From Ceratopteris richardii (taxonomy: Eukaryota > Streptophyta > Polypodiopsida > Polypodiales > Pteridaceae), in assembly GCA_020310875.1 (NCBI GenBank), contig CM035413.1, positions 187,798,355 to 187,862,354 on the forward strand: DNA of 64,000 nt. Reading direction: 5' to 3'. The translations under genes were made by a program, and so were the position numbers. The number at the start of each line of letters is the position of its first letter. The first letter of the stretch is position 1. Below the pieces are notes generated by a model. That model worked only from the letters and a program-made list of their open reading frames with translations, was not told the DNA's origin and did not search any database. Of this stretch, positions 16,752-28,813 are shown in pieces.

Positions 16752-16986
16752 CACCATCGAGCCTCCCCTCCCTATGCATATCATGTTTGTATCTCACCCA
16801 TTGAGCATATAGAGTGCATACCCATAGCACCCCACACCCTTGATGCCAGCTACTATCCCTCCTTTTATACCCGTCTGTAGTACTCACACTTTATTTTCGT
16901 TTTGGATCACAGTGGATTGGATCATACTGATGTATATGTTTTGTCTCATAGGCCGATTTTGGCCTCTAATAGACGTTAAAAAGCCT

Positions 16987-17879
<893 letters not shown>

Positions 17880-17889
17880 TTCTCTCCCC

Positions 17890-18701
17890 ATGGCTCCCAA
17901 GTTAAAAGAACAAATGGCTGCCTTAGAGCATACCCTCCGAGAGTTGATAGGAAAACATAAGAAAGAAGGAGACTCTTGACCGAACGGAGTTACCCGAAGA
18001 GTCCCTACGGGAGGAGCTTCTTGCTATCCGTAAGCAGCACTCACACGATCAGGAGAAATTGCACACTAGGCTCACTGATATGAGGACGAAACTAGACAAC
18101 ATACGTGAGGAGGGGGAGATCGCCCCACGGCTAGAGGACATACAAACAACTATCAAGAAAGAGTGCATAGAGGTGGTTCAGAACGAGCTTGAGATTAAAA
18201 AAGATGGATGGGTCAAAGCTGTCAAAAAAAACCTTCGACAGGAGGCAAAGAACCACCACCACCACGAGGAGATCCACATAGTACACCACCATTGAGGAGG
18301 AGCGGATGCGACAGGCCCGAAGGCTCAATGTCCGCGTCTCCCGCCTCACAGAGACGGACGGATCGCCAGAGCGGGACGGGCGTCGCTTGTGCACACTACT
18401 AGGATATCGCGCGGATGAGCCTCTTCCTTTCACCCGACCTGGAGAGCCGGCCGAGACACCACACGGAATAGAGCACTTATCCTTCAGTTCTCGGATGAGG
18501 CCAGGAGGAGACTTTCTCAGACGACAAGCAGTACTACTCACTACATCGGGCACCCCAATCTATTTGGATGATGACCTCACACGGATGCAAGTAGAGCACA
18601 GACGTGCATGCATGCCGTGTGTCCTCCAAGCCCGAGGAGATGGACATCATGCCCTATACAGAGACGGTCGCGTCATCATCTATGGACGACCCATTGACTA
18701 G
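17890..18701 (+). pseudogene. LINE c ORF1, early stop and deletion
   Basis: It starts [19 protein letters not shown] and shares the TGA at codon about 30 with LINE b. A deletion then removes the end of the coiled coil. The C-terminal half is open from about 18306 to the UAG at 18699-18701. It contains RLNVRVSRL and IYLDDDLTRMQ. The UAG lies in the same frame as ORF2. Confidence 0.75.
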
Positions 18702-21700
18702 GGATTCGCGGCCTATGAGAAAGCACAGCAGGAGGTGCGCATTGTAGTCTGGAACTGCAATGGATCTTTGTGGACACATCCAAGGAGACTCGAGGAGGTG
18801 ATGGAGGGCAAAGACATGATCTTCTTGACAGAGACACACGAGAGCCCGGGGAGGAACCTACCGAGGATTGAGGGCTATGTGTGGGAGTCAGCTCACCTCC
18901 GACAAATGCGACAGCACGCCACACAAGGATCAGGAGGAGTAGTCGTGCTCTATAGACAGTCACTACAGCTAAGGATACAGGTGGTAGCCAGAGATCCAGA
19001 GGCACGTTTTATGTGGGTATGCCTCTAGCTATCAGAGGAGAGAGCGTCTCCTATATTGCACCCATTGGCTCATGCTTCACACATTCCCTCGAGCAGCCCT
19101 CAGGGGGAGAGGGATTGGACACATCGCCATTATGACTGCCTCAGTGACACCATTATGGAGTATACCGGGATGGTCGAAGTCTTCCTTCTACGAGACTTCA
19201 ATGCGAGCACTCAGAGCCACCAGTGTGATATCTACGATTTTGATGACCTTGAGATGCTTCGCACCATGGAGGACATGTCTACTCTCAGAGCCTCAGCCGA
19301 CACCGCCACACCCACCTCATACGGCCAACACCTACTCCAGATGGGAGCAGCACACCGTCTCATTATATATAATGGGATGGCGACATGGCCCACCTCGGGT
19401 GGTCTCACCTGCATCCCACCCACGACACTGCATGGAGGCAGTGTGGTAGACTATGTTATCGGACCCCCAGAGGCGACTCATCTCATCACCTCATTCACCA
19501 TCCCACCCATACCGATTGGAGCTGATCACGCATATCTCGCCCTATCCATACGCGGCTCACCATGGATACCTGCCACCATAGAGCCACACGCCCATACCAC
19601 CATTCACTTTAGACATGAGCTAGCACATATCTATAGCTCCCATGTTTGAGAGCGCATCTACTCCCTTGACCCCTCCGCACCATTAGACAACCTCACCGCC
19701 CACTTCTCCTCGATCCTCCACACATCCCCTACTCTCAGCTTTCCATACACCACCCATAGCACCACACATTCGACACGACTGGGGTATACACCTTAGAATA
19801 GGTGGTACAATGAGGAGTGTAGACGACTATACCGACATCTCAGAGCACAGAGTATCTTGGGATCCATCACAAAGAGGGAGGCACGACGACAGATGCGAGC
19901 CCTCACACGCCGAAAGAGGCGAGCTTTCGAGGAGAGACAGGAGGCAGAGTTGTTTGACCTTCTCATGAGTAGAGATTGCGTCACCGCGTGGAGGGCCCTC
20001 CGTGAGCCACGCCCACCTACACCCATAGCAGATCATCAGACTTGGCGCACATACGCCTAGAGGTTGTATGACGTCCCAGAACAGCCACCATTGCCGATCG
20101 CTCCCACACCGCGTCCTGAGATATCCACCCTATTCACAGCAGGCATGGTACGACAGGCCATCCATAGGCTACAGCATGGCCGTTCAGCAGACCATACGGG
20201 ACTACAGGGTGAGCACTTTATATACGCAATAGATGTAGTCTCCCACCTGATCGCCCATCGCTTCAACCGTGCTTTGGTTGAGGGATTACCTGACTCGTGG
20301 ACTATGCATACCATTGCGCCTAGGTCTGGGGACATGATGGACCCAGGGAACTACAGGACTATTATGATAGGCCACATCCTGGCCAAGATCTATGGGGCAG
20401 TACTAGAGGCAGAGCTCAGTACATACGCTCAGGCAGATGGGATCAGAGCACCCAGCCAGGCAGGCTTTCGCCGCACTTTCTCCACCATCGACCACATCTT
20501 CGTACTTCGTTGCTTGATTGAGAGCGCGAAGGCGAGGAAGCGGAGACTATACTGTTGCTTTGTGGATTTCAACAAAACCTTTGACATGGTCCCTCGAGAG
20601 AGACTACTACGGAGACTCCAGGAGTTGCAGCTACCATCAGACATGCTATGGGCCCAGGGCCATCCATGCTTTGTATGCATGAGTCACAGGCAGGGTGCGC
20701 TGCCCCGGCGGTCTATCAGACAGCCTTGTTAGCACCATTGGTGTGAAACAAGGTTTCCCTCTCTCACCCACTCTCTTCGGTCTCTACATCGACGAGATCA
20801 CGGAGTATATACAGCGAGCAGGACGGCTAGGAGAAGACCTCGGAGGTACGCCAGTACACATCCTATTATATGCTAATGACATTGTTCTTCTTTCAGAGTC
20901 ACATGAGGGGTTGGAGTCACATTTACAGGCGTTCGATACCTTCTGCATGGAGAAAGGACTCACAGTGAACCTTGGCAAGACCAAGGTCATGATCTTCCAT
21001 ACCTCCAGGACAGTATGCCATCGCGCCTCCTTCACCGCAGCTGGAGGACATATAGAGGTAGTGGACTCCTACGTCTACCTAGGTATCACCTTCTCAGGCA
21101 GCAGAGGGGTATTCTCCATGGCATAGGCAACGAGAGATAGATTGATGCGAGGCTATGCGGCACTGGCAGGATTGGAGAGATGCTGCTTTCAGGCACATTT
21201 TCAAGAGCCCCGGACTAAGGGGTGGCTCTTTGATACTCTAGTGACACCTGCATTGATGTATGCAGTGGCAGTATGGGCACCAGGGATCATGGAGGCAATG
21301 TGGACACGGATTGAGAGACCCGAGGTCACCATGATCTCACGCTTGCTCCGCAACAAGCCCTCTGTTCCACATGACATTATACAAGCTGAGCTTGGCACAC
21401 CACCGATGCTAGTGGAAGCCCTCTTTCAGCTGTTGACCTTTATTTTGAGAGTCAGAGAGCTCCCCACCAGCAGACTCACCAGGCTTGCATTTGAGACCTC
21501 TAGACATTTGGTAGAGACGGGGCATGAGAGAGTATGGTACGCACAGACCTACCGATGGTTAGCAGACCATGGCATGAGCATTACAGATCTCCCCCCTTTT
21601 CAGTATGACCTCTCCTCCCCCTACATTACCCTCTCTCGTTCGGAGAGGAACGGGATCATCCGTCAGGACCTACTACAGATACACGTCAGGGAGACATGGG

Positions 21701-22157
21701 TAGCACCACAGGAGCCTCTTTCCACAAAGAGGCAACACTACAGAGAGCACTACAAAGAGGCTTTATTGGAGACGGAGGACCAGCGCCCTCTCGGTCGTTT
21801 CCTAGTAGAGCTCCAGCGCCGCCGTGCATCACTTCTCCAGCAGCAGATGGAGATACACCTGACCCCCCACACTTATATTACAAATTTTTTCAGACCCACA
21901 ACCACCCCAGGACCCAGATCGACGTGGGGTGTCACATTACAGAGAGCAGTCGACGACCGAGACCCCCACTCCGGAGAGCCCGTCCCCACCAGAGAGTGAT
22001 TCAGGCGATTCACGCACGCCATGACATGGAGATACGGAGACGTCAGCACCGCACCCCCGTCGACCTCGATGTGCAGAGCATTTTGCGGATCGCCACGATG
22101 CCTTACCCACCGATGCATTATATCCTACACCCACTCCAGACATTTAGAGGGTTATGA
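18702..22157 (+). pseudogene. LINE c ORF2, reverse transcriptase catalytic motif altered
   Basis: Endonuclease motifs VVWNCNG, TETHE and VVDYVIG are present, while GDFNART reads RDFNAST. Reverse transcriptase runs from about 20064, with frame changes near 20680. The motif FVDFNKTFDMVP replaces FVDFRKAFDMVP and the catalytic box reads YAND in place of YADD (about 20868), so the polymerase would be inactive. The C-terminal knuckle is deleted between the CREHY-like segment and ALLETED. The conserved C-terminus ends at 22155-22157. Confidence 0.82.
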
Positions 22158-22170
22158 CACCACCAAGCCT

Positions 22171-22505
22171 CCTCTTGGCTGATTGGGGTGTTGGTAAGTC
22201 TTCTTCCACCACCATTTTCACCGAGTGTTAGAGCACATTGGCAGTTGAGAGGAATCCTGTGTTCCATGCTCGCACAAAGCACATTGAAGTGCACTATCAT
22301 TATGTCAAAGAGAGGTTCTTTGTTGGAGAGGTCAGTTTGGCATGTGCCCACACAGGATAACGTTGCATACCCTTTCACTGAGAGTCAGAGCGCATTGGCA
22401 GCTGAGAGGAACCTTGCGTTCCATGCTCTCACAAAGCACATTGAAGTGCACTATCATTATGTCAAGGAGAGGTTCTCTCTTGGAGAGGTCAGTTTGCTAC
22501 ATACA
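22171..22505 (+). repeat. Tandemly duplicated fragment of a copia RNase H region
   Basis: Two head-to-tail pieces (about 22175-22372 and 22373-22505) match the end of the RNase H domain of copia B2 (about 63030-63230). Both contain GTTCCATGCT and the KHIEVHYHYVKERF coding motif. They abut the truncated end of LINE c. The second copy begins within ESQSAL-type coding sequence, so the duplication arose after the fragment formed. Confidence 0.75.
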
Positions 22506-23760
22506 TGATACCTAGAAGATGGTGAAGAATCCACCTCAAGTTGAAAAAGACCAAGCCCTCAAGGTAGCTCTTGAAGAGAGCTCCACAAGTAATAAGAAGT
22601 GATACTAACTTGGTGTTTATATAGATTATGCTACATAAAATAAAAGTTGTACGATAAGGCTCCATAAAGCACCTTTGTAAAAGCTTCCAATGAAAACCTT
22701 AATTAGGATTTCCGCTTCTTTCAAGAACCCTAAAGTTGGGGCTTGCATGTGTTTTTTATGAGTAAAGTCTGATAATTAGGGTTTGACTTTCGACCTTGAT
22801 TTTGGTGCCAAACATGCATGATAGAAGTGTTATATATGGTTGGATAGCTCTCTCTTTTAGTTCTATAAGAGTATGTGATTAAAAAAATTGACCATATTTT
22901 TTACCATTTCCCAACGATGAGACCATTTCTGAGGACCAATTTTATTCTTCTTGTAAACAAGTAGGTAGGGTCCCTAGTGGAAGGTTTCCCTATTCGGCAT
23001 ATTTTCTCTGAGTCTGGAGCCACGCCAAGGACAAAGACGGTTTATATACCTAGCTTCCCGTGGAAAATAGTCTACATCCTAAATAGAGATGTGAATGGAG
23101 CATTCTTGAATGCAAACCTTACGAAATACCTATAGCTAAACCATCAAAAACACAATGTTTATAGATGAAAAAAAAATAGCGTGTGAATTAAGATCAACAT
23201 TAACAGATTAGTCCAAGGGAATAGATGGTTCCTTTCATCCATCAAATTAAACATAAATGCTTCTTATACTAGTATGTAAGTTTTCAACCAAGATGGAAAA
23301 TCCAATTACAAGTATTGCAAGGAAGAAGGAAAAGGTTGAGCCCCAAGTTTGAGAATGATTATTTAAAGGTCATGCATTACCACTTCAGGATTGAAGCTTT
23401 CAAAAATTAAGCAAAGTCTTCCTCACTACTATTCACAATCATCGAGTCCAATACAATGAGCTCATTTATGGGGGTTCCTCCAAAGCTTATACCAAACTAT
23501 ACATTGCCTCTTGATAACACATGCAAACGTCAAAAGCTAGTTAAAGTTCTCGGCTATTCGTACAACATTGGGCCTAATATAGGTATCAATGCTAATGTAC
23601 TAAAAAACCTTTCCAATAGAACTCACAAGAGGAATCAGTATGCAAGGATGTAGCTTTTATATAAGTCTAGACGAAGCTAGATTATGGTATCGAATAATCC
23701 ATGAGAGACACCTTAATCAACCAATGCAACTCAAAGTTGTAGAAAATATTGACTCCCTAA
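22506..23760. other. Intergenic, nothing recognised
   Basis: AT-rich, with stop codons in all frames and no transposon termini that I can pair. A short plus-strand ORF at 23459-23653 starts with ATG but has no recognisable features. Confidence 0.5.
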
Positions 23761-23780
23761 AGCTAGTATAACAAAGGACA

Positions 23781-23836
23781 GTGGGGGTGAGAATCGAACA
23801 CCACCTTGGTCACACTTTAATCACCTTCTAAGCATC
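23781..23836 (-). repeat. tRNA-like SINE head (remnant)
   Basis: On the minus strand a B-box-like GTTCGATTC (23791-23799) lies about 30 bp downstream of TTAGAAGGTGA (about 23821-23832), which weakly resembles an A box. The pair resembles the RNA polymerase III promoter of tRNA-derived SINEs. There is no cloverleaf or tail that I can define, so this is a weak call. Confidence 0.35.
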
Positions 23837-23930
23837 CTTTCTCAAAACTTCTACATTTTTCATCTCTCCCTTTCTATAATCCTAGAAGATGTTTGAGTGG
23901 TGAGGATACTATGGTCATATAGATGATAGG

Positions 23931-25937
23931 TTAAAAATCTGCCTTCACTGCTTGTGAACACAAGTTTTGCATGACAAATCTGATCAAACTTTTGGAACAG
24001 CAAAGGTTTTTCGAGTTTAAAAAACATAAGAATATCGTACTCAAACGACGGTAGGTGGTGGTTGTAGGTTTGTTGCATGTAGAAGAAACCGCCCCGATCA
24101 CCTGCTCAGAATTAAGATCAGAAACTGTGACTTTCTGGTCCTGATATTGCATAGACACTTCCAGATCCTTCTCTGACACAAAAGGGGTACCAACAGCCTC
24201 TTTCTCCAATGAGCAAGGTTCATCCATGTCCTTGTCAATTTGCAGATCTGATCCCCCATTGCACACTGTTTCCAGGACGATTCCAGTCACCTCCGTCTCC
24301 AACAAATGGGTTTCATTCATAAGTTTGTCAATGAGTTCTTCACACCCTTCTTGGGATATAGCGGCACTATTACAAGGTTTCTCTTGGCACACTTGAATGG
24401 AATTTGAAGTTGAACTGTTCAGATCATCACAAGCAGTATCTGTGAACACTTGCACAGTCACTGCACCAGCATCACATGATTGATCTGTTTGCATGCATTC
24501 TTGAATGTAGTCATATGTGGATTCAGGTGAATGTACATCATCTGGATCCTGAATTGAAATTTCACTTGAATCAGCCACAATCCTCTCCATCTGAGAAAAC
24601 CCCTTCTGATCTGTGCATGAAGTACTTTGGCATGATTGTACAAAATCTGACAATAAGTTTCTAGTGGCTTCATTTGATGTAATACGGCCTTGATCGTGAT
24701 GAACAGTAGATTCTGATGAACATATAGTATCCAGTGGTTTGCATAACCTGCCTTTATTTGATGAAATATGGCGTTGCTCATGATTGACAGTAGGTTCTGA
24801 TGAACATACAGTATCCAGTGGCTTGCGTAACCTGTCTTTTCGACAATCATCAGAAATATTACCCTCAGGAAAACTTATTTGATCCTCAAGTGGAGCCCCA
24901 AGACATGCTTTTACATCTTCCAAAGATAACCTTTTAAAACCTTCACCAGTGATCTCTGTGATTGTGTGAGCATTCTCTGCACTAATTATTGATGATCTTG
25001 CCCTGTTATGTGGTCCTTGAACATGTTTTCCTGATGTTACAGAATCCACATCTTGAATGGGATTGTCAACCTGCAAACCAGCTTCAGCTTGCCCCTCTGT
25101 AGCACCTCCTGCATACCTAGCTGCTTGGCTAAGCCACTGCTTCTCAAATTGTTGAGCTTTCAATCGCCGTGTAAGGCACTGCAATTCATCTTCACATTGT
25201 TCAACTTTTTCTATTAAAGTTTTATATCCAGTTTTACCCTGGATTTTTCCATTCATTGAGTAAAAGTTCTGCAAATCCCTATCTGAAAACCTAGTTAGGC
25301 GCTCCTTCTTTCCATTTGATTTATTCATTGCTCTCATGTGCTCCTGACCCACACTTATCCAATAGTGCTCAATAATCTCGTCTGAGCTTGGTCGCCTAGA
25401 GAGCTTTTGCCTTATCATAGATCTAGGTCTACTCTTTGCCTTGGGACTTGCACTTCCTTTACGTCTTCGAGCATTTGATGCTGAATAAAAAACAGATTTC
25501 TCTTCAGTAGATTCTAAGCACCCGTTTCCACCTTCACACAATGGAGCTTCTGTAAGAGCACATGCAGAGATTCTGTTATCAAGTCTTAGATGCCGAGCTT
25601 TTACTTTATCATGATAGTTTTTCTGACATAAAGCTCGGTTATCTGAACGCGTATCAACAAACTCGGTGGATGAATCAGTGAACCCACCACAAGGGCCCGA
25701 ATTGGGTGCCTTGGGGCGTTCATGGAATTGAGGAAGAGAAAACGTAGTAGAAGAAGATGCCTCTGTGTCGAAGCCCGATGAGTCAAGAGAAGCGCTACTT
25801 GAACAAGGAGGCGGAGTGAGCGAACAAGGAGGGCTCAAATTGGAGAGAAGGCTGAGAATGACATGATCAGGAACGCCATCACAACCTAGAGCGCGGAGTT
25901 CCGCTTGGAGCTCAGACAAAGTGAAGGAGAAGGCCAT
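23931..25937 (-). CDS. Host gene, exon 1 or single-exon protein; N-terminus recalls HYLS1
   Basis: An open frame of 668 codons starts at MAFSFTLSELQAELRALG (ATG 25937-25935). The longer frame back to 26075 enters the duplicated 5' sequence and is unlikely to be coding. The start FTLSELQAELRALGCDGVP fits the pattern F-[ST]-x2-E-[IL]-Q-x3-L-x2-LG-x3-[IV]-P, which I recall from the N-terminus of HYLS1, a centriole and cilium protein. A basic RPRSMIRQKL followed by DEIIEHY is faintly like the HYLS1 C-terminal box. A coiled coil lies at about residues 240-280 (LIEKVEQCEDELQCLTRRL). Two tandem repeats of about 28 residues, with cores RKPLDTVCSSE and CKPLDTICSSE, follow at about residues 365-420. 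A good splice donor (CAG/GTGATC) at 24102/24101 suggests the true exon ends there. The function is unproven. Confidence 0.6.
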   Translation of the reverse strand: MAFSFTLSELQAELRALGCDGVPDHVILSLLSNLSPPCSLTPPPCSSSASLDSSGFDTEASSSTTFSLPQFHERPKAPNSGPCGGFTDSSTEFVDTRSDNRALCQKNYHDKVKARHLRLDNRISACALTEAPLCEGGNGCLESTEEKSVFYSASNARRRKGSASPKAKSRPRSMIRQKLSRRPSSDEIIEHYWISVGQEHMRAMNKSNGKKERLTRFSDRDLQNFYSMNGKIQGKTGYKTLIEKVEQCEDELQCLTRRLKAQQFEKQWLSQAARYAGGATEGQAEAGLQVDNPIQDVDSVTSGKHVQGPHNRARSSIISAENAHTITEITGEGFKRLSLEDVKACLGAPLEDQISFPEGNISDDCRKDRLRKPLDTVCSSEPTVNHEQRHISSNKGRLCKPLDTICSSESTVHHDQGRITSNEATRNLLSDFVQSCQSTSCTDQKGFSQMERIVADSSEISIQDPDDVHSPESTYDYIQECMQTDQSCDAGAVTVQVFTDTACDDLNSSTSNSIQVCQEKPCNSAAISQEGCEELIDKLMNETHLLETEVTGIVLETVCNGGSDLQIDKDMDEPCSLEKEAVGTPFVSEKDLEVSMQYQDQKVTVSDLNSEQVIGAVSSTCNKPTTTTYRRLSTIFLCFLNSKNLCCSKSLIRFVMQNLCSQAVKADF
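24100..24104 (-). promoter_or_regulatory. Candidate 5' splice site of the host gene
   Basis: On the minus strand CAG/GTGATC follows the codons for LNSEQ. Downstream, the frame turns into Thr/Tyr/Leu-rich sequence with no resemblance to the acidic protein before it, as expected of an intron. The acceptor exon is not identified. Confidence 0.45.
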
Positions 25938-26147
25938 TCCGGCTATGACTGAGAGAGACGGTTTGCATAGACATGTTTCTTGGTGCCCGGTTGTTTGTTC
26001 TTTTTTTTTTTTTAAATGGAGGTTCGGCCGAGGCCTACTCCCCCGAACTTTAACTTTGAAATTGCAACTGTACAAGGAAGGGCATTCCGGCTATGACTGA
26101 GAGAGACGGTTTGCATAGACATGTTTCTTGGTACTCGGTTGTTTGTT
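25930..26147 (-). repeat. Direct duplication at the 5' end of the host gene
   Basis: About 65-70 bp around the start codon (about 25931-25999) is repeated at about 26079-26147, an offset of 148 bp. A few mismatches occur, for example TGCCC against TACTC. Between the copies lies about 75 bp which, on the minus strand, ends in a run of about 13 A. The upstream copy retains an ATG (26085-26083) that opens an 11-codon upstream ORF ending before the real start. Confidence 0.8.
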
Positions 26148-27560
26148 CTTGACGACAGTACGTCACTAGGTCGGTAATTCAAACATGAGAATAAGAAGAG
26201 AAAAACGAACAATTCCGCCTGGAACCATGGTCGTGACTCGTCTTCAAAAGTCGTCCGACCCTGTATTGATACTATGATAAGCCCCCTTTCAGATAGGGGC
26301 AATGGAACTAACACAACAATGGCAACAATGGCTAAATTTCCAGCCGGAAAGCATAAAAAATACATGGTTCCTTCACTCGACTATTCACATTGAGGAGCGG
26401 TACATTGACCAGTGGAACGTTGGGAGAGTTTTCTAATTCCCTCATCTTATGTGAATAGATAATGAACTGAAGAACACTTCTCAAAACTAAATTACAATGT
26501 AATTCTCAACAAAATAAAAGGACAAAATTCCATGTGTGCAATTCTTCTTGAGTTCCATGCAGGGGAAGGGGTGTCGGAACTGTTTTGATAATAGTGTTCC
26601 ATGCGCTTGCATGTAAAGAATTAAAGGGCTCTGCCCTTATGTGAATGGTGTCAACCACATGGCACTCAAAGACTGGCTTGGAGTTGCATGTTCTTTGTGC
26701 CTCCGCCTTGTCTGAAAGGAGCCATAGTAGAACACAAAAATTGTATTGTCGGTTAGGTTGGTTTGAGCTTATACCTCTTCAGGGGAGGGTTCAACTTTTG
26801 CTATTGACGGTTGACATGTATCGGATCTTATGCCAGTTTTTTTTTTTTAATCTATCGTTTATGGGCCCTCATCATTGTATCATCTTTAGACTGACTTAAC
26901 CCCTCTTTTGTGGGATACGAGAAGTTCCATGGATACTATGTCCCTTCACTTGTATAGTTGTTCTTTCAATCAATTGAAGGAAGGGAGACTAAACATCAGT
27001 TGACTTTATCTTTTTTTTTATAGCATTATCAATCTGACTTGGCTAAAAAAAATAAAAGTGGAGGGGTTGGGGATCATGATGACTATAAAATTTATATTAT
27101 GTGTTGTAAAAACTGTCACATAGACATGGAAGGTGTCCTCGGGCACGGGAGGAGGTCAAAATTAACTACATGAAAATGTGTCACTTACTTAGCATTGCAT
27201 AGCACAACTATCATCATGGAGTGTGATGCTATATGGTAATTGTTCATTTCACTATGTGCATGGCATAGTAGTGCCATTGTGTAGTCTAAAACAAGTTGAA
27301 TATATCGAGATGGTGTGGTCCATGACACCCGGTGTTGGTAGTCAAGGATTCTTATCACTACATCCCATTGTAAATTCCATTTTTGATAGATCAAAGTCCA
27401 TTTTGTCCAAGCCGAGGAGTCCTTAAGCTTAAGGAGTATTAGACGCACCCTTGTATCAATTTTCATAATTTTTAGAGCTCATTTGAGCCCCCAAATTAGC
27501 TTAGGAACCTAATTTGTAACTAGACCGAACACTAGATTTGAACAAGACCAAAGCTAGTCA
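26148..27560. other. Intergenic and probable upstream part of the D 5' LTR
   Basis: No coding region is supported. From about 27050 onward the sequence is likely to include the beginning of the 5' LTR of element D, but its first base cannot be fixed because no second D LTR is in the window. Confidence 0.4.
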
Positions 27561-27566
27561 AAAAAC

Positions 27567-27573
27567 TATAAAA
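27567..27573 (+). promoter_or_regulatory. TATA box in the probable D 5' LTR
   Basis: TATAAAA about 320 bp before the primer-binding site, a usual distance for an LTR promoter with an R-U5 of that size. Confidence 0.55.
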
Positions 27574-27892
27574 AGAGCCAGAAGGATCATTTGAGGGGTT
27601 AGTTTGGATGAGGTTGGCTTGTTGGAGAATGAGGCATTTCTAGAATGTTATAAACTCATTTTGAATAATTAAAGATTCCATTGTTCTCTCTCTTGGTCTT
27701 ACCTTGTATGCGTGTGTGTGTGTGTATATGTGTGTGCATGTTAGTATGCATGTTAGTGTGCTTCTCACTCACACACTTATGTGATCATGTGTTCATGGTC
27801 TTCATACCACCCTCATGTCTCCTTGGATTGACAATTATGAGGTCGATCTCCTCACATTGGTACTCTTTATTGTGCTAAAGTAGCACCAAATT

Positions 27893-27910
27893 TGGTGCCA
27901 TTGCCTGGGA
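27893..27910 (+). promoter_or_regulatory. Primer-binding site of element D, tRNA-Asp type
   Basis: TGGTGCCATTGCCTGGGA resembles the plant gypsy site TGGCGCCGTTGCCGGGGA with C/T and G/A changes. It is preceded by CACCAAAT, the common LTR end context. The 5' LTR would end at about 27885-27888. Confidence 0.6.
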
Positions 27911-28199
27911 TCGAGCTTAGAGGATGAGCATGTGATGGTAAGAAGTAGAGACTTGATGTTGGAATCATAGTTATAACTCTTTTTTTTTTTACCTTTTTGC
28001 TTCCTTCATCATCATCCCTACCATCCCTACTCCTCCTACCTTCCTTTCTATCTTCACAAAAAATCCACCTTTTTTATCATATTCCCACTTCCATTGCATT
28101 CCCTTCATTTCACTTATGAGAGCAAGTGAGAGAGAGAGAGAGAGCGATCTTGTGTATTGTGTTTTTACATGTTTTTTTTTACTTTCTAGTAGGTATTGG

Positions 28200-28480
28200 C
28201 ATCAACAGCAATCATAGTGGCTATAGCAGGTATGACATCTTCGTGCACGCACCCCGAGAGGAAGTACTTTGTCTGTCGCAATAGACATAAAACTAGAGAT
28301 TTTGGTAAAATAAAGTTCACCAAGGTAGAGTAGACCACATGCACATTCCAAAAATAGTAAATTTTTTTGAGAATTATCGTTTTTTGTCTCCATCACAATA
28401 GACAAGTGTTTGTCACCGATAGATGGCAGATAACCCATGACAGACATATCTGTTCATCGGGACAGACAAGCTGTCTGCAA
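28200..28480. repeat. Degenerate CCATCGCAATAGACAG-type repeats in the D leader, part 1
   Basis: Scattered copies of a roughly 20-bp motif combining TCCATCRCAAYAGACA and its reverse form TCTGTCGCAATAGAC. The same motif family continues at 35270-35760 beyond copia A, so the two blocks were one before that insertion. Confidence 0.6.
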
Positions 28481-28715
28481 GAAACTAAGGATTACGACCA
28501 CCACGTGCTAGAGAGATGACTCTCCTCCCAACCAAATGCCTCTATATATAGCTCTCTCTAGGGGACTGCCTTCTTGGGCAGGTGGATACTAACCATCCTT
28601 TGTCAGCCATGTAACTGCATGTACGCCAAGTGTCCTAGTTAACCGGAGTTAACTCAAGTGGATGCTTCTAGAAGGCCCCAGATCTCTTTGGGAAAAATAC
28701 TCTTCCCGTGTACCC

Positions 28716-28792
28716 CATGTGGATTGAACCCAAGACCTCCTCCTTCACATCCTTGAGTCTTAACCATTAGGCTAAGTGAATCACTTGGTTAC
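28716..28792 (-). repeat. tRNA-derived SINE head
   Basis: On the minus strand an A box TAGCCTAATGG (28764-28774) and a B box GGTTCAATCC (28721-28730) are about 33 bp apart, like a tRNA promoter. Downstream sequence does not fold as a tRNA that I can see. This matches the head of plant tRNA-related SINEs. It lies in the D leader about 20 bp from copia A. Confidence 0.55.
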
Positions 28793-28813
28793 AGGAGTAA
28801 ATGACCTTCTAGT

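Larger units (their letters stand above)
17890..22170 (+). mobile_element. Non-LTR retrotransposon (LINE) copy c, 3'-truncated
   Basis: Third member of the family, more divergent from a and b than they are from each other. It lacks most of the 3' UTR: homology ends at about 22168, where copia-derived sequence begins. It also lacks part of ORF1 (about 60 bp near 18000) and part of the ORF2 C-terminus (near 21755), including the Cys/His knuckle. Confidence 0.88.

Noticed and set aside
24476..24664. Small plus-strand ORFs antisense to the host gene
   Set aside because: They are shadows of the long minus-strand frame with no features of their own.
27681..27878. Short Val/Cys-rich ORF over a GT-rich stretch
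   Set aside because: It results from a (GT)n-like microsatellite in the probable D LTR; no protein family features.
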